Positions 19,346-30,423 are shown, numbered from the stretch's first letter. The stretch: DNA of 64,000 nucleotides from JAHFUS01 sp035689115 (GCA_035689115.1 DASSMA010000078.1:15545-79544); one strand, 5' to 3'. A program made the numbers and translations. The notes: a model not told the origin generated them from the sequence alone.

Positions 19346-20697
19346 CGATGCCGGGCCGGCGCCCGCCTGGGGACCTCGTCGCCGAGGAAGAGGCCGGCCG
19401 CCAGTTCGATGCCGATGTCGCGCAGCCGGTCGGCGAAGCTCGGCCGGATCCCCGTCGGCTGGAGCATGCCGAGATGGCGCCCCGAGGGGTCGACGCCGCG
19501 GTGCCAGTCGAACACGAAGATGTCCTGGAGGGTGATGACGTCGCCCTCCATGCCCATGACCTCGGTGACCTGGGTGACGCGGCGGGTGCCGTCACGCAGC
19601 CGGGTGAGGTGGACGATGAGGTCGAGGGCGGAGGCCATCTGCTCCCGGATCGCCCGCACCGGCAGGTCGAAGCCGGCCATGAGGGTCATCGTCTCGACGC
19701 GGCTCAGGGTGTCGCGGGGGCTGTTGGAGTGGATGGTGGTGAGCGAGCCGTCGTGGCCGGTGTTCATGGCCTGGAGCATGTCGAGGGCCTCACCCGAACG
19801 GCACTCGCCCACCACGATGCGGTCGGGGCGCATGCGCAGGGCGTTGCGCACCAGGTCGCGGATGGTGACCTCGCCCTTCCCCTCGATGTTGGCCGGGCGC
19901 GACTCCAGGGGCAGCACGTGCTCCTGGCGCAGCTGGAGCTCCTTGGCGTCCTCGACGGTGATGACCCGCTCGTCGGGCGGGATGAACCCCGAGAGCACGT
20001 TGAGAAGGGTGGTCTTCCCGGTGCCGGTACCGCCAGAGACCAGGACGTTCAGCCGACCCTTCACGCAGGCTTCGAGGAACCGCGCCACCTGGACGTCGTA
20101 GGTGCCGAGCTCGACGAGCTTCTCGCTGGTGAGCGGGTCGTGGGCGAACTTCCGGATGGTGAGGAAGGGCCCGCCGATGGCGAGGGGATGGACGATGGCG
20201 TTGACGCGGGAGCCGTCGGGGAGCCGGGCGTCGACCATCGGCGTCGATTCGTCGATCCGGCGCCCGATCTGGCTCACGATCTTGTCGATGATGCGCCTGA
20301 GGTGGCCCTCGTCGAGGAAGGTGACCGGCACCTTGTTGATGCGGCCGTCACGCTCGACGTAGACGGTGTCGGGGCCGTTGACCATGACCTCGGTGACGGT
20401 GGGGTCCTGGAGGTACCGCTCGATGGGCCCGTAGCCGAGGACGTCGTCGGTGACGTCGCTGACCAGCGACTCCCGGTCGGCCATCGACAGCGGGGTGGTC
20501 TCGCCGGCGAGCGCCTGGCGCAGCTCGTCCTCGACCCGCCGGCGCAGCTCGAGCTCGGTCATCTTGCCGTCGGACAGCAGCGGCCCGAGCGTCTCGATGA
20601 GCTGGTGGTGCACCCGCAGGCGCAGGGCGTCGAGGACGGCGTCCCGCCGGAGCGGAGCGGACGCCTGGGACTCCTGGAGACGCTTGTAGAGCGACAT
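19342..20697 (-). CDS. tadA: Tad pilus secretion ATPase TadA/CpaF
   Basis: A cytoplasmic hexameric ATPase that powers Flp pilus assembly. The 451-residue protein has the CpaF N-terminal domain (about 1-150), Walker A VSGGTGTGKTTLLN near residue 222, an Asp/Glu box after it (ERVITVEDAKELQL), Walker B with the catalytic Glu (RIVVGECRSGEALDML) and the His box TGHDGSLTTIHSNS. It starts at ATG 20697, six bases after the TadZ stop, and overlaps the VWA-TadB start. Confidence 0.97.
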   Translation of the reverse strand: MSLYKRLQESQASAPLRRDAVLDALRLRVHHQLIETLGPLLSDGKMTELELRRRVEDELRQALAGETTPLSMADRESLVSDVTDDVLGYGPIERYLQDPTVTEVMVNGPDTVYVERDGRINKVPVTFLDEGHLRRIIDKIVSQIGRRIDESTPMVDARLPDGSRVNAIVHPLAIGGPFLTIRKFAHDPLTSEKLVELGTYDVQVARFLEACVKGRLNVLVSGGTGTGKTTLLNVLSGFIPPDERVITVEDAKELQLRQEHVLPLESRPANIEGKGEVTIRDLVRNALRMRPDRIVVGECRSGEALDMLQAMNTGHDGSLTTIHSNSPRDTLSRVETMTLMAGFDLPVRAIREQMASALDLIVHLTRLRDGTRRVTQVTEVMGMEGDVITLQDIFVFDWHRGVDPSGRHLGMLQPTGIRPSFADRLRDIGIELAAGLFLGDEVPRRAPARHR

Positions 20698-20703
20698 GTG
20701 TGG

Positions 20704-21882
20704 CTACCCCCGTCGTCGCGGTAGATCCGGTGCAATGAGGTCGGCGAAAGCCGACATCGTCTTGGCGAACGCCGACTTCGGCGAGCCCACGACCGCCGGC
20801 ACGCCCTTGTTCACCGACTGGGGCACCAGGATGTCGCTCGGGAGCAGCGCCTCGGCCTTGAGGTGGAGCGTTTTCTCCACCTCGGATACGTCGAGACCGA
20901 CCCGGGCGTTGGCCCGGTTCAGCACGAGGCGCAGCTTGTTCGAGGGGGTGCCCAGCAGCTTGAGCGTCTGGAGGCCGATCTTCATGTTCTTGATGCTCGG
21001 CACGTCCATGCCTGCCACCAGCACGAGGTCGTCGCTCTCCTCGATGAGGTGCAGGGCGACATCGCTGAACTGGGCCGGCGTGTCGATGATCACGTAGCTG
21101 CAGAACGACCGCAGCAGCTCCACGATCCGGTGCATGTCGTTGGCCTGGACCTGGTCGCCGAAAGCCGGCTCGCGCGGGGCGGCAAGTACCAGCAGGCCAC
21201 TCTGGTGCGTACAGAGGAGGCTGCGGAGCAGGGGCACGTCGAGGCGGTGCATGGCCGTGACGGCGTCGACGATCGTGTGCAGGGGCGTGAGCTTCAGCAT
21301 GACCGCCACGTCGCCGAATTGGAGGTCGGCGTCGATGAGGGCGACCGGGGCTTCGCTGCTGCGCTGGGCCAGGGCGACGGCCAGATTGCAGGCCACCACG
21401 GACTTTCCGGCGCCTCCCTTGGGAGAGAAGACCGTCACCAGCCGGGCGGCCCGGGCATCGCCGGCGGCCACGGGGGAGACGGCGGCTGGCGTGCGCTGTG
21501 AGAGGTGCTCGGCCACCCGGTGGACGGCCCGCTCGAGCTCGGACACGTCGGTGCCGTTGACCACGTCGAGCATGCCCGCCCGGAGGGCGCGCTGGAGCAC
21601 CTGGGTGCTCAGCTCGTCGACGACGAGAAGCGCCCCGGCGTTGGGCTGGGCGGCCACGTGACGGGCCGCCCCCTCCAGCACGTCGGGGGCCGAGAACGAA
21701 GGGCCGAGCACGACGACCGTCGGTCCGTTGGCGGAACCCAGCTCGAGGTTGCGCAGACTGGCGTGGCTGGCCACGGCGGCGCGGTCGCCCAGAAGTCGGG
21801 TCAGGCGGGACTCGAGCGTCGGCTCCACCCCCACGACCGCGACGCGGAGGCGGGATTCAGTCATGGGCTCGACGGTAGTCAT
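20704..21882 (-). CDS. tadZ: Tad pilus localisation ATPase TadZ/CpaE (ParA/MinD family)
   Basis: A 392-residue protein with an atypical receiver-like N-terminal domain (about 10-125) without a clear phosphorylatable aspartate site, followed by a MinD/ParA-like ATPase with deviant Walker A FSPKGGAGKSVVACN near residue 150, LIDADLQFGDVAV and DTPAQFSD. Homologues place the Tad machinery at a site in the cell. It lies 17 bases after cpaB and 6 bases before tadA. An in-frame ATG six codons later is possible as start. Confidence 0.92.
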   Translation of the reverse strand: MTTVEPMTESRLRVAVVGVEPTLESRLTRLLGDRAAVASHASLRNLELGSANGPTVVVLGPSFSAPDVLEGAARHVAAQPNAGALLVVDELSTQVLQRALRAGMLDVVNGTDVSELERAVHRVAEHLSQRTPAAVSPVAAGDARAARLVTVFSPKGGAGKSVVACNLAVALAQRSSEAPVALIDADLQFGDVAVMLKLTPLHTIVDAVTAMHRLDVPLLRSLLCTHQSGLLVLAAPREPAFGDQVQANDMHRIVELLRSFCSYVIIDTPAQFSDVALHLIEESDDLVLVAGMDVPSIKNMKIGLQTLKLLGTPSNKLRLVLNRANARVGLDVSEVEKTLHLKAEALLPSDILVPQSVNKGVPAVVGSPKSAFAKTMSAFADLIAPDLPRRRG

Positions 21883-21899
21883 GACGTGGCCATCTCGCG

Positions 21900-22649
21900 T
21901 CAGCCGGTGGGTGTGAGCTCGGGGCCGAAGGCGTTGTTGGCATTCACGTTGGGGATGGGCACGGGCTGGTTGTCGGGCGGGACGAGCGTGAGATAGATAT
22001 CCTTGGTCGACACGAGGGCTATCTTGGAGGCCGCGGTGGGCGGCACGGCGAAGGTGATGAGCCCGCTGCCCGGGTTCACGGCTGCGGCCGACTCCCCCGC
22101 CTGGGGAGCGGCGGCCGAGCCGATGGCGATGATTGGCACGTTCTGGTACAGCACCCGCTCCTCCTCCAGCGCGCCCGCCCCCTGAGGCTGCACCCTGACG
22201 AGGATGTTCACCTTGTCGCCGGGTACCAGGAGACCGGCAACGCCCTTCACCTGATCGACCGAGACGGTGATGGCCACCTGCCCCGAGGGGATGCGCTGCG
22301 AGAACGTGACCTGCGCGACCTTGGGGTCCACGAACATGCCGTCGACGACCACCTGGCCGACGGAGAGCGGCCCGGCTGCGACCTTGCCGCGGATGGAAGA
22401 CGTGTCGGGGATGGCTGTGGCAGGCCGGAACTCTTGCGGAATCTCACTCGACTTGATGTAATCCCCGTTCACCGCTGTCTCCCCCGGCGTCCCCTTGGAG
22501 ATGTCCTTGCTGACGACGAACACCTGTACCCGCTTTGCCTTCTTGTACGCCCGGTCCTGGACCGAGTTCAGATAGGCGAAGTTGGCGAAGGCAGCGATCG
22601 CGGCCACCACCACCGCGATCACTACGATCACTGTCCGTCTCGATCCCAC
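21900..22649 (-). CDS. cpaB: Flp pilus assembly protein CpaB/RcpC
   Basis: A 249-residue membrane-anchored protein of the Tad system. One N-terminal membrane helix (about residues 6-25) is followed by an SAF-like domain (VFVVSKDISKGTPGE) and the CpaB C-terminal part (VSVDQVKGVAGLLVPGDKVNIL). The GTG start at 22649 begins the minus-strand pilus operon cpaB-tadZ-tadA-tadB-tadC-membrane protein. No secretin gene is present, as expected for a cell without an outer membrane. In such cells CpaB may brace the pilus across the wall; that role is inferred. Confidence 0.9.
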   Translation of the reverse strand: MGSRRTVIVVIAVVVAAIAAFANFAYLNSVQDRAYKKAKRVQVFVVSKDISKGTPGETAVNGDYIKSSEIPQEFRPATAIPDTSSIRGKVAAGPLSVGQVVVDGMFVDPKVAQVTFSQRIPSGQVAITVSVDQVKGVAGLLVPGDKVNILVRVQPQGAGALEEERVLYQNVPIIAIGSAAAPQAGESAAAVNPGSGLITFAVPPTAASKIALVSTKDIYLTLVPPDNQPVPIPNVNANNAFGPELTPTG

Positions 22650-22852
22650 TCCGACCCCAATTTCCTCGCTGCCGGCGAGCGTGCGCCTCCGCCACTAGGC
22701 AACATCGGCTGATCGAACCCGCCCGCCAGCAATTTCGACAAAGAACGCAACCGGCGAGCCCGTCGAAGCACTCCCTCACGGGCCTACCGGTCGAGCCGAT
22801 CGAATACACGACGGCCGCCAGGCACGTTACTCTCGTCTTGGAGCCCTCGGGG
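22650..22852. promoter_or_regulatory. Divergent intergenic region driving the two halves of the pilus locus
   Basis: These 203 bases separate the cpaB operon (minus) from the TadE/TadG pair (plus) and must hold promoters for both. No copy of the GTCAGATGGCC element or other clear operator was recognised. Base composition is somewhat less GC-rich than the genes. Confidence 0.45.
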
Positions 22853-23392
22853 ATGGCGGATGGCATGACCACGGTGCGTGTGCGAAAAAGGTGCCGAAGG
22901 GAAGGCGACGAGGGGGCGGCCCTGGTCGAGTTCGCCCTGCTCTTCCCTGTCTTCATCATGCTCGTCACAGGCATGTTCAGCGGCGGAGTGCTGTACAACC
23001 AGAAGAGCAACATGCACACTGCCACCCGCGAGGCGGCACGCTACGGCGCCACCTTGCCGCTCAATGCTCTGGGCACCATCGACGACTGGCTCCACGGCAT
23101 TGCGGTGTACGCCGAGCAGACCTCCGAGGGCGCCCTCGCTCCGTCGGTACCGGGGCGGGACATCTGCGTGGCGTACGTCGGGCCGGATCAGATCAAGTCG
23201 GAGCATCATCTCGTGGGCTCCGGGTTCTCCGTCTCCGCTACACCATGCTTCGCCGACGGGCGACCCTCCTCGGAGACGAGGGTCCAGGTCATGACGACAC
23301 GGAGCTCCAAGCTCCAAGCCGCGCTGTTCACGTACAACCTGCCCGCCATGTCGACCAAGGCCGTCACCCGGTTCGAGGCGTCCACCCCGTGA
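22853..23392 (+). CDS. TadE-like pilus-associated (pseudopilin) protein
   Basis: A 179-residue protein with a short basic N-terminus, then EGAALVEFALLFPVFIMLVTG, the TadE-type membrane helix with the Glu-Phe pair typical of TadE/TadG and pseudopilins. The remaining about 135 residues are predicted outside the cell and include the cysteine pair DICVAY and TPCFADG that could form a disulfide. ATG at 22853 is chosen; ATG at 22865 is nearly as good. The stop overlaps the next start (GTGA), so TadE- and TadG-like proteins are made together. Confidence 0.85.
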   Translation: MADGMTTVRVRKRCRREGDEGAALVEFALLFPVFIMLVTGMFSGGVLYNQKSNMHTATREAARYGATLPLNALGTIDDWLHGIAVYAEQTSEGALAPSVPGRDICVAYVGPDQIKSEHHLVGSGFSVSATPCFADGRPSSETRVQVMTTRSSKLQAALFTYNLPAMSTKAVTRFEASTP

Positions 23393-25122
23393 CGAGGGCC
23401 CGCCGGTCGGAGGACGGCATCTACCTGGTGATGTGGGCTCTCCTCATGACGGGCATCTTCGCCATGGTGGCGATCGTCATCGACCTCGCCGCCCTCCGCA
23501 ACGACCGCCGGGCCGACAGCTCGGCGGCCGACTTCGCGGTGACGGCCGGGGCGTTGAAGCTCGACCCCGGCTTCGGCGGCAGCGCGGGTGCAGCGTGCAC
23601 GGCCGCGTGGGAGTACTTCCTCGCCAACCGCCCTGACGCCAGCCCCGTGGTCTCCGCCCCCCCATGCACCGGCGCCGGCAGCCCCTTCTCCACCGTCTGC
23701 GTCGCAGGAGCGGCGCGCAACGTCATCGGCCTGGCCGGGGCCTACACGGTCACCATCTACAACCCGGTGACCGACGCCCAGCTGAATGCGGAGTTCGGTC
23801 GGGGCGCCCCGGCCTACTCGTCGACCAACGACGGTACCGACGGGTGCAAACGGCTCGGGGTCGTGATCAGGCGCAACCGTCCCTACCTGTTCGGACGGTC
23901 GGTCGGCATCGGGAGCGGCACTTCGGTCGCCCGGGCGGTGGCCCGGACGGCTGAGGGCAAGGATGGTGTCCCGAGCGCCCTCCTGCTTCTAGACCAGACG
24001 GGCTGCGAGGCCCTCCACACCTCCGGGCAGGGGGCGATCCTTGTGGACTGGACCCAGAACGCCGCCGGCGACAAGCAGTACCCCGGGATCATCGCCGTCG
24101 ACAGCAACGGCAGGGCGTCTGGCAACCCGATCCCCGGCTGCGGCAACAACAACAGCCACGTGATCGAGGCGGACAACAACTCCAACAACACGATCCAGGC
24201 CGCCGACGTCCCCGGCCCCGGCGGGGCCCAGGGCTCGATCTGGTCCTACGCGCTGAGTCCCAATGGTGCAGCGGCCAAGGCGTACGACCCGGCCGACACG
24301 GCTGGGTTGAATCCCCGCCTGCAGCCCGTCCCGATCCCGCTGAACGACCGGATCACCCGGGCGCCGGTCGACCACAAGTACAACTGCAAGGTGACCAACG
24401 GCTGCACCGACCCCCCGAACCCCTACATCGACAACCTGGTCGCGTCGCTCACCGGCACCGGTGCGCCGGCCGGCTGGTCCACCTACCCCAACCAGGTGCT
24501 GGGGGCATCCTGCTCGATGCCCGTCTCAACACCGGACATCACTGTCCCCTCCGGCAAGTGGTGGGTCAACTGCCCGGGCGGGCTGAGCGTGTCGAACAAC
24601 CTCACGTTCCAGGGCGGCCAGGTCCTGACGGAAGGCGATGTCTCCGTCGGCGGCCAGGGAACGCTCGTCATCAACCAGGCCGGGGGCAGCGGGCTTCTCT
24701 ACATGCGCAACAACAGCGGCACCGGCACAAGCAATCTGATCAAGGGAGCCCAGGGGAAACTGACGATGCCCGGGGTGTTCGTGTACCAGGAGCAGGGGCG
24801 CATCGACATCGGAGCCGGCAGCGGAGGGCTCACCTGGACGGCCCCGACCGCCGGCAACTTCAAGGACCTGGCCCTGTGGACCGAGTACGCCCCCTCCGGC
24901 TCTACCGACAACCTTGGCGGCCAGGCGAGCCTGAATCTGCAGGGCACCCTCTTCCTGCCCAATGCCCAATTCGTCTTCACCGGCCAGCCGGGTTTCAACC
25001 AGACGAATGCCCAGTTCATCGCCGCACGGCTCGAGGTCGGAGGCCAAGGGGTCCTCAAGATGAAGCCCGACCCCGACCGGGTCGTGAAGATACCGCTCCT
25101 CGGCGTCCGCCTCATCCGCTGA
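23389..25122 (+). CDS. TadG-like protein with large glycine/asparagine-rich extracellular domain
   Basis: A 577-residue protein. The N-terminus (EDGIYLVMWALLMTGIFAMVAIVIDLAALR) is the TadG/TadE-like membrane helix, and residues 40-180 are the usual TadG-like segment with paired cysteines. The large remainder is rich in G, N, S and T, with alternating motifs such as SVSNNLTFQGGQVLTEGDVSVGG-type strands. These look like a parallel beta-helix or polymer-forming fold. GTG start overlaps the upstream stop by four bases. Family role: minor pilus or tip-associated protein. An adhesin role for the C-terminal part is inference. Confidence 0.82.
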   Translation: MTRARRSEDGIYLVMWALLMTGIFAMVAIVIDLAALRNDRRADSSAADFAVTAGALKLDPGFGGSAGAACTAAWEYFLANRPDASPVVSAPPCTGAGSPFSTVCVAGAARNVIGLAGAYTVTIYNPVTDAQLNAEFGRGAPAYSSTNDGTDGCKRLGVVIRRNRPYLFGRSVGIGSGTSVARAVARTAEGKDGVPSALLLLDQTGCEALHTSGQGAILVDWTQNAAGDKQYPGIIAVDSNGRASGNPIPGCGNNNSHVIEADNNSNNTIQAADVPGPGGAQGSIWSYALSPNGAAAKAYDPADTAGLNPRLQPVPIPLNDRITRAPVDHKYNCKVTNGCTDPPNPYIDNLVASLTGTGAPAGWSTYPNQVLGASCSMPVSTPDITVPSGKWWVNCPGGLSVSNNLTFQGGQVLTEGDVSVGGQGTLVINQAGGSGLLYMRNNSGTGTSNLIKGAQGKLTMPGVFVYQEQGRIDIGAGSGGLTWTAPTAGNFKDLALWTEYAPSGSTDNLGGQASLNLQGTLFLPNAQFVFTGQPGFNQTNAQFIAARLEVGGQGVLKMKPDPDRVVKIPLLGVRLIR

Positions 25123-25142
25123 ACGCCGGCGGCAACGCCGCT

Positions 25143-25742
25143 TCAGGCGCCCAGCCCCTCGATCCACGCCCGGCAGCGGGCCACCTCGGCCTCCAGGGCG
25201 GCCCGGTCGCCGCCGTTGTCGACCACGAAGTCGGCCAGGGCCAGCCGCTCGGCGCGCGACACCTGGGCGGCCACCCGGGCCCGGGCGTCGGCCTCGGACA
25301 GGCGGCCCTGGGCCACCACGCGGGCCACCGCCACGTCCTCTGGGCAGTCCACCACGACGATGGCGTCGAGCCCGGCGCGCGAGGCTGGCGACTCGGCCAG
25401 GAGCGGGATCTCCACCACCACGATCCGGCCGCCCGCCTCGGCGGCCAGCCGCCGGGCCACGCCGGCCCGCACGCACGGGTGGACGATGCCTTCCAGGTCG
25501 GCCCGGGCGGCCGGGTCGGAGAACACCACGGCGGCCAAGGCCCGCCGGTCGAGCGTGCCGTCGGCAGCGAGGACGCCGGGTCCGAAGCGGTCCACCACCG
25601 GCTGGTAGGCCGGGCCGCCGGGGGCCATGGCCTCGCGGGCCAGCACGTCGGCGTCGACGACCGCCGCCCCCGCCTTGGCGAGGAGGGCGGCGACCGTGGA
25701 CTTGCCCGATCCGAGGCCGCCGGTGAGCCCGACGACGGGCAC
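25143..25742 (-). CDS. coaE: Dephospho-CoA kinase
   Basis: Last step of coenzyme A synthesis: phosphorylates the 3'-OH of dephospho-CoA with ATP. A 199-residue protein with P-loop GLTGGLGSGKSTVA at residues 5-18, DADVLAREAM for substrate binding and a lid region ending IVVVDCPEDVAVARV. GTG start at 25742 is three bases after the rpsA stop on the same strand, so it is co-transcribed with rpsA, a common actinobacterial pairing. The C-terminal GrpB-like domain found in mycobacterial CoaE is absent. Confidence 0.95.
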   Translation of the reverse strand: MPVVGLTGGLGSGKSTVAALLAKAGAAVVDADVLAREAMAPGGPAYQPVVDRFGPGVLAADGTLDRRALAAVVFSDPAARADLEGIVHPCVRAGVARRLAAEAGGRIVVVEIPLLAESPASRAGLDAIVVVDCPEDVAVARVVAQGRLSEADARARVAAQVSRAERLALADFVVDNGGDRAALEAEVARCRAWIEGLGA

Positions 25743-25744
25743 CG

Positions 25745-27142
25745 CTAGGAAGCCGGGGTCTCCCCGGCCTCCTCCTCGGCCCGGGCGGCACCGCCGAACC
25801 CGCTGCCCTCCGGCTCGGCGGCCGGCTCGGTGCCCGGCTCGCCGGCCTCGCCGCCCAGCTCGGCGGCGTAGTCGGCCCACGCCGCCTGGGCCTCGGTCTC
25901 GGGCTCGAAGTTGACCGCCCCGATGTAGTTGCCCTGCTCGTCGTAGGCGTGCTCGCCGAAGTGCTCGCGGTACTCGGCCGCCACCTCGCCGCCCTCGGCC
26001 GCCTGCTTGATGGACAGGCTGATGCGCCGGCGCTGGAGGTCGATGTCGATGATCTTGACCCACAGCTCCTCGCCCGGGGCCACGACCTGCTCGGGCAGGT
26101 CGACGTGGTGGGCGGCCATCTCCGAGATGTGCACCAGGCCCTCGATCCCCTCGCCGACCTGCACGAAGGCGCCGAAGGGCACCAGCTTGGTGACCCGGCC
26201 GTAGACCAGCTCGCCCACCCGGTGGGCGTTGGCGAACTCCTGCCAGGGGTCCTGCTGGGTCGCCTTGAGGGAGAGGCTGATGCGCTCCTTGTCGAGGTCG
26301 ACGTCGAGCACCTGGACGGTGATCTCGTCGCCCACCGCCACCACCGACGACGGGTGGTCGACGTGCTTCCACGACAGCTCGGAGACGTGCACCAGGCCGT
26401 CCATGCCCCCGAGGTCGACGAAGGCCCCGAAGTTGACGACCGACGAGACCACGCCCTTGCGGACCTCGCCCGGCTTGAGGTTCTCCAGGAACTCCTCGCG
26501 CTGCTCCTTCTGGGTCTCCTCCAGCCACGCCCGGCGGGACAGCACCACGTTGTTGCGGTTCTTGTCCAGCTCGATGATCTTGGCCTCGAGGGTCTTGCCC
26601 ACGTAGGGCTGGAGGTCGCGAACCCGGCGCAGCTCCACCAGCGAGGCGGGCAGGAAGCCGCGCAGGCCGATGTCGATGATGAGGCCGCCCTTGACCACCT
26701 CGATGACCGGGCCGGAGACCACGCCGCCCGACTCCTTGACCTGCTCGATGGTGCCCCAGGCCCGCTCGTACTGGGCCCGCTTCTTGGAGAGGACGAGCCG
26801 GCCCTCCTTGTCCTCCTTCTGGAGGACCAGGGCCTCGATCTCCTCGCCCAGCGACACGATCTCGCTCGGGTCGACGTCGTGGCGGATGGACAGCTCGCGG
26901 GCGGGGATGACCCCCTCCGACTTGAAGCCGATGTCCAGCAGGACCTCGTCCTTCTCGACCTTGACGACGGTGCCCTTCACGATGTCGCCGTCGTCGAACT
27001 CCACGATGGTGCCGGCGATGGCGTCCTCGAAGGACATCTCCCCCAGGTCGTCCTGGGTGATCTGCTTGGGCGTGTACTCCCCCTGCTCGTCGAAGGTGCC
27101 CATGGCCTCCGACTGCGGCTGCTGCTGGGACTGGTCGGACAT
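25745..27142 (-). CDS. rpsA: 30S ribosomal protein S1
   Basis: RNA-binding ribosomal protein that helps mRNA bind the 30S subunit. A 465-residue protein with four S1/OB domains (about 40-105, 120-190, 210-280, 295-365), seen as repeated GFLPASLVELRR, VVNFGAFVDLGGMDGLVHVSEL and LVPFGAFVQVGEGIEGLVHISE patterns. It ends in an acidic, Ala/Glu-rich tail as in actinobacteria. The ATG at 27142 (MSDQSQQQPQ) is preferred over an in-frame start at 27175 because it follows GAGAGAGCGACCGAG. Four domains instead of the six of proteobacteria is normal for this phylum. Confidence 0.96.
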   Translation of the reverse strand: MSDQSQQQPQSEAMGTFDEQGEYTPKQITQDDLGEMSFEDAIAGTIVEFDDGDIVKGTVVKVEKDEVLLDIGFKSEGVIPARELSIRHDVDPSEIVSLGEEIEALVLQKEDKEGRLVLSKKRAQYERAWGTIEQVKESGGVVSGPVIEVVKGGLIIDIGLRGFLPASLVELRRVRDLQPYVGKTLEAKIIELDKNRNNVVLSRRAWLEETQKEQREEFLENLKPGEVRKGVVSSVVNFGAFVDLGGMDGLVHVSELSWKHVDHPSSVVAVGDEITVQVLDVDLDKERISLSLKATQQDPWQEFANAHRVGELVYGRVTKLVPFGAFVQVGEGIEGLVHISEMAAHHVDLPEQVVAPGEELWVKIIDIDLQRRRISLSIKQAAEGGEVAAEYREHFGEHAYDEQGNYIGAVNFEPETEAQAAWADYAAELGGEAGEPGTEPAAEPEGSGFGGAARAEEEAGETPAS

Positions 27143-27212
27143 CTCGGTCGGTCGCTCTCTCTTTCCGGACCCCACACCCGCGCGTATCGCAGACGTGGGC
27201 AGTAAAAGGGTA

Positions 27213-28697
27213 CTACCGAGACGGCCCGGAACCCTCCCGACGCGGCGACGCTCCGGTGCGGGGGGCGTGGCGGTCGAGGAAGTCGTACAGCTCGCTCACG
27301 TCGGCGCCCGGGTAGGCACCGGCGGGGATGGCGGCCAGCACGTAGCCCGGCACCCGCACCCAGGGCCAGGCCCGCCCGTTCCAGCGGGCGGCCACGTCGG
27401 GCGCCGGCCGCCGGCAGCACGGCCCGGTGGGGCACCCGGAGACGGCCTCGGCGGTGGTGCCGTGCCCCCGGAAGCAGCGGGCGTGCTCGGCGGTGGTGCC
27501 GAGCGAGATGGCCTCGTGGGAGTCCGACTCGATCTCGATGTGGGTGAGGCACCAGTAGCGGCCGGCCGGCGTCTCGGTGTACTGGGCATGGTCGGCGAAG
27601 CGGTCGCCCGACCCGAAGGCCTGCCTCGTGCCCCACCAGCGGCAGGCCCGCTGGCCCTCGATCACGCCGGCGGCGTCGACCGGGAAGGGCATCCCGTCGT
27701 TCTCGTAGGCCTTCCAGATGACCCCCTCGTCGTCGGCCCGCAGGAAGTGGACGGGGATGTCGAGGTGGTGGGTGGCCAGGTTGGTGAGCCGGTGGGCGGC
27801 CATCTCGTAGGAGATGTAGAAGACCTGCTTCAGGTCCTCGGCCGACAGGTCGCCCTCCCGCTTGGCCCGGGCCATCAGCTCGACGGCCGGCCGCTCCGGG
27901 GCGAGCACGGCGCCGGCGAAGTAGTTGGACTCGACCCGCTGGCGGAGGAACGCCCCGAAGTCGGCCGGGTCCTCGTGGCCCAGGGCGAAATGCCCGAGCG
28001 TCTGGAGGACCACCGAGCGGGCGACCCGGGTGGGCAGGGCGTTGCGCTGGTGGAGGTAGATGCGGCGGTGCCGCAGGTCGGCGACGGCCTGGGCCGACAC
28101 CGGCAGGTCCTGCACCCGGTGCAGGTCGAAGCCGAAGTGGGCCACCAGGTCGGACAGGGTGCGCTCGGCCACCGCCCCCTTGCCCTCGTAGCCGGTGGCG
28201 GCCAGCGCCTCGGCCGCGATCTGCTCGATGTCGGCGAAGTAGTTGCCGGCCGCCCGCATCTCGGCCCGCAGCTCGGCGTTGGCCAGGCGGGGCGCCTCGG
28301 GGTCGGGCGCCTCGGCCGACCGCTCCTGGAGGGCGTGGAACAGGGTGACCACGTGCTGGAGCACGTCGTCGGGCACCCGCGAGGAGGGCTTGAGCCACGG
28401 CAGGCGCAGCGACCGGTAGAGCGGGTCGTCCTGGGCCTGCTGGAGGTCGATCTCCAGCCGGGCCCGGCGGCTGGGGGCGGTGGCCTCCATCAGCTCCGAG
28501 CTGGTGACGCCGAGGGCGCCGGCCAGCGCCTCGATGAGCGACACCTTGGCCTCCCGGCGCCCGTTCTCCACCAGCGACAGGTACGGCGCCGGTTTGCCCA
28601 CCTTCTCCCCCAACGCGTCGAGGGTGAGGCCGCGGGCCCGGCGGAGGTGGCGCAGCCGCTGGCCGAAGAGCAGCGCCTCGGTGCTCGGCATAGCCAT
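27213..28697 (-). CDS. ramB: RamB/ScfR-family transcriptional regulator (XRE + ImmA/IrrE-like + DUF2083)
   Basis: Regulator of acetate or short-chain fatty-acid metabolism in actinobacteria. The 494-residue protein has an XRE helix-turn-helix at about residues 11-66 (LRRARGLTLDALGEKVGKPAPYLS), an ImmA/IrrE-like segment around residue 230 (TLGHFALGHE, where the usual HExxH is degenerate), and a C-terminal DUF2083 with several cysteines (ACRWWG, RYWC, RCFRGHG, CPTGPCC). It is divergent from aceB and aceA, the classic RamB targets, which supports the symbol. ATG at 28697 follows GGAGGG at a suitable distance; the open frame continues to 28763. Confidence 0.88.
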   Translation of the reverse strand: MAMPSTEALLFGQRLRHLRRARGLTLDALGEKVGKPAPYLSLVENGRREAKVSLIEALAGALGVTSSELMEATAPSRRARLEIDLQQAQDDPLYRSLRLPWLKPSSRVPDDVLQHVVTLFHALQERSAEAPDPEAPRLANAELRAEMRAAGNYFADIEQIAAEALAATGYEGKGAVAERTLSDLVAHFGFDLHRVQDLPVSAQAVADLRHRRIYLHQRNALPTRVARSVVLQTLGHFALGHEDPADFGAFLRQRVESNYFAGAVLAPERPAVELMARAKREGDLSAEDLKQVFYISYEMAAHRLTNLATHHLDIPVHFLRADDEGVIWKAYENDGMPFPVDAAGVIEGQRACRWWGTRQAFGSGDRFADHAQYTETPAGRYWCLTHIEIESDSHEAISLGTTAEHARCFRGHGTTAEAVSGCPTGPCCRRPAPDVAARWNGRAWPWVRVPGYVLAAIPAGAYPGADVSELYDFLDRHAPRTGASPRREGSGPSR

Positions 28698-28822
28698 GAA
28701 ATCTTCCCTCCATCTGCCGTTCACGCGAAGTTTCATCAATCTTATACGCCGATTCGGCGGCAAGAACCTCTACAACCACAGGAACATGGGGTCTTACATC
28801 CGTGCGATCTGAAAGGAAGGGC
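28698..28822. promoter_or_regulatory. Divergent ramB / aceB control region
   Basis: A 125-base region with an unusually AT-rich stretch (about 28724-28800) between the regulator and the glyoxylate-shunt genes. It contains the palindrome CGCCGA-T-TCGGCG (28747-28759). By analogy with corynebacteria and mycobacteria it should hold RamB operator and both promoters, but no clear copy of the known RamB site was identified. Confidence 0.55.
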
Positions 28823-30406
<1,584 letters not shown>

Positions 30407-30423
30407 CTTCCTAGGAGGATCCG

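Noticed and set aside
22891..23388. Upstream extension of the TadG-like frame through the TadE-like gene
   Set aside because: Residues before the GTG at 23389 are Arg/His-rich shadow of TadE; the GTGA overlap and TadG-type helix fix the start.
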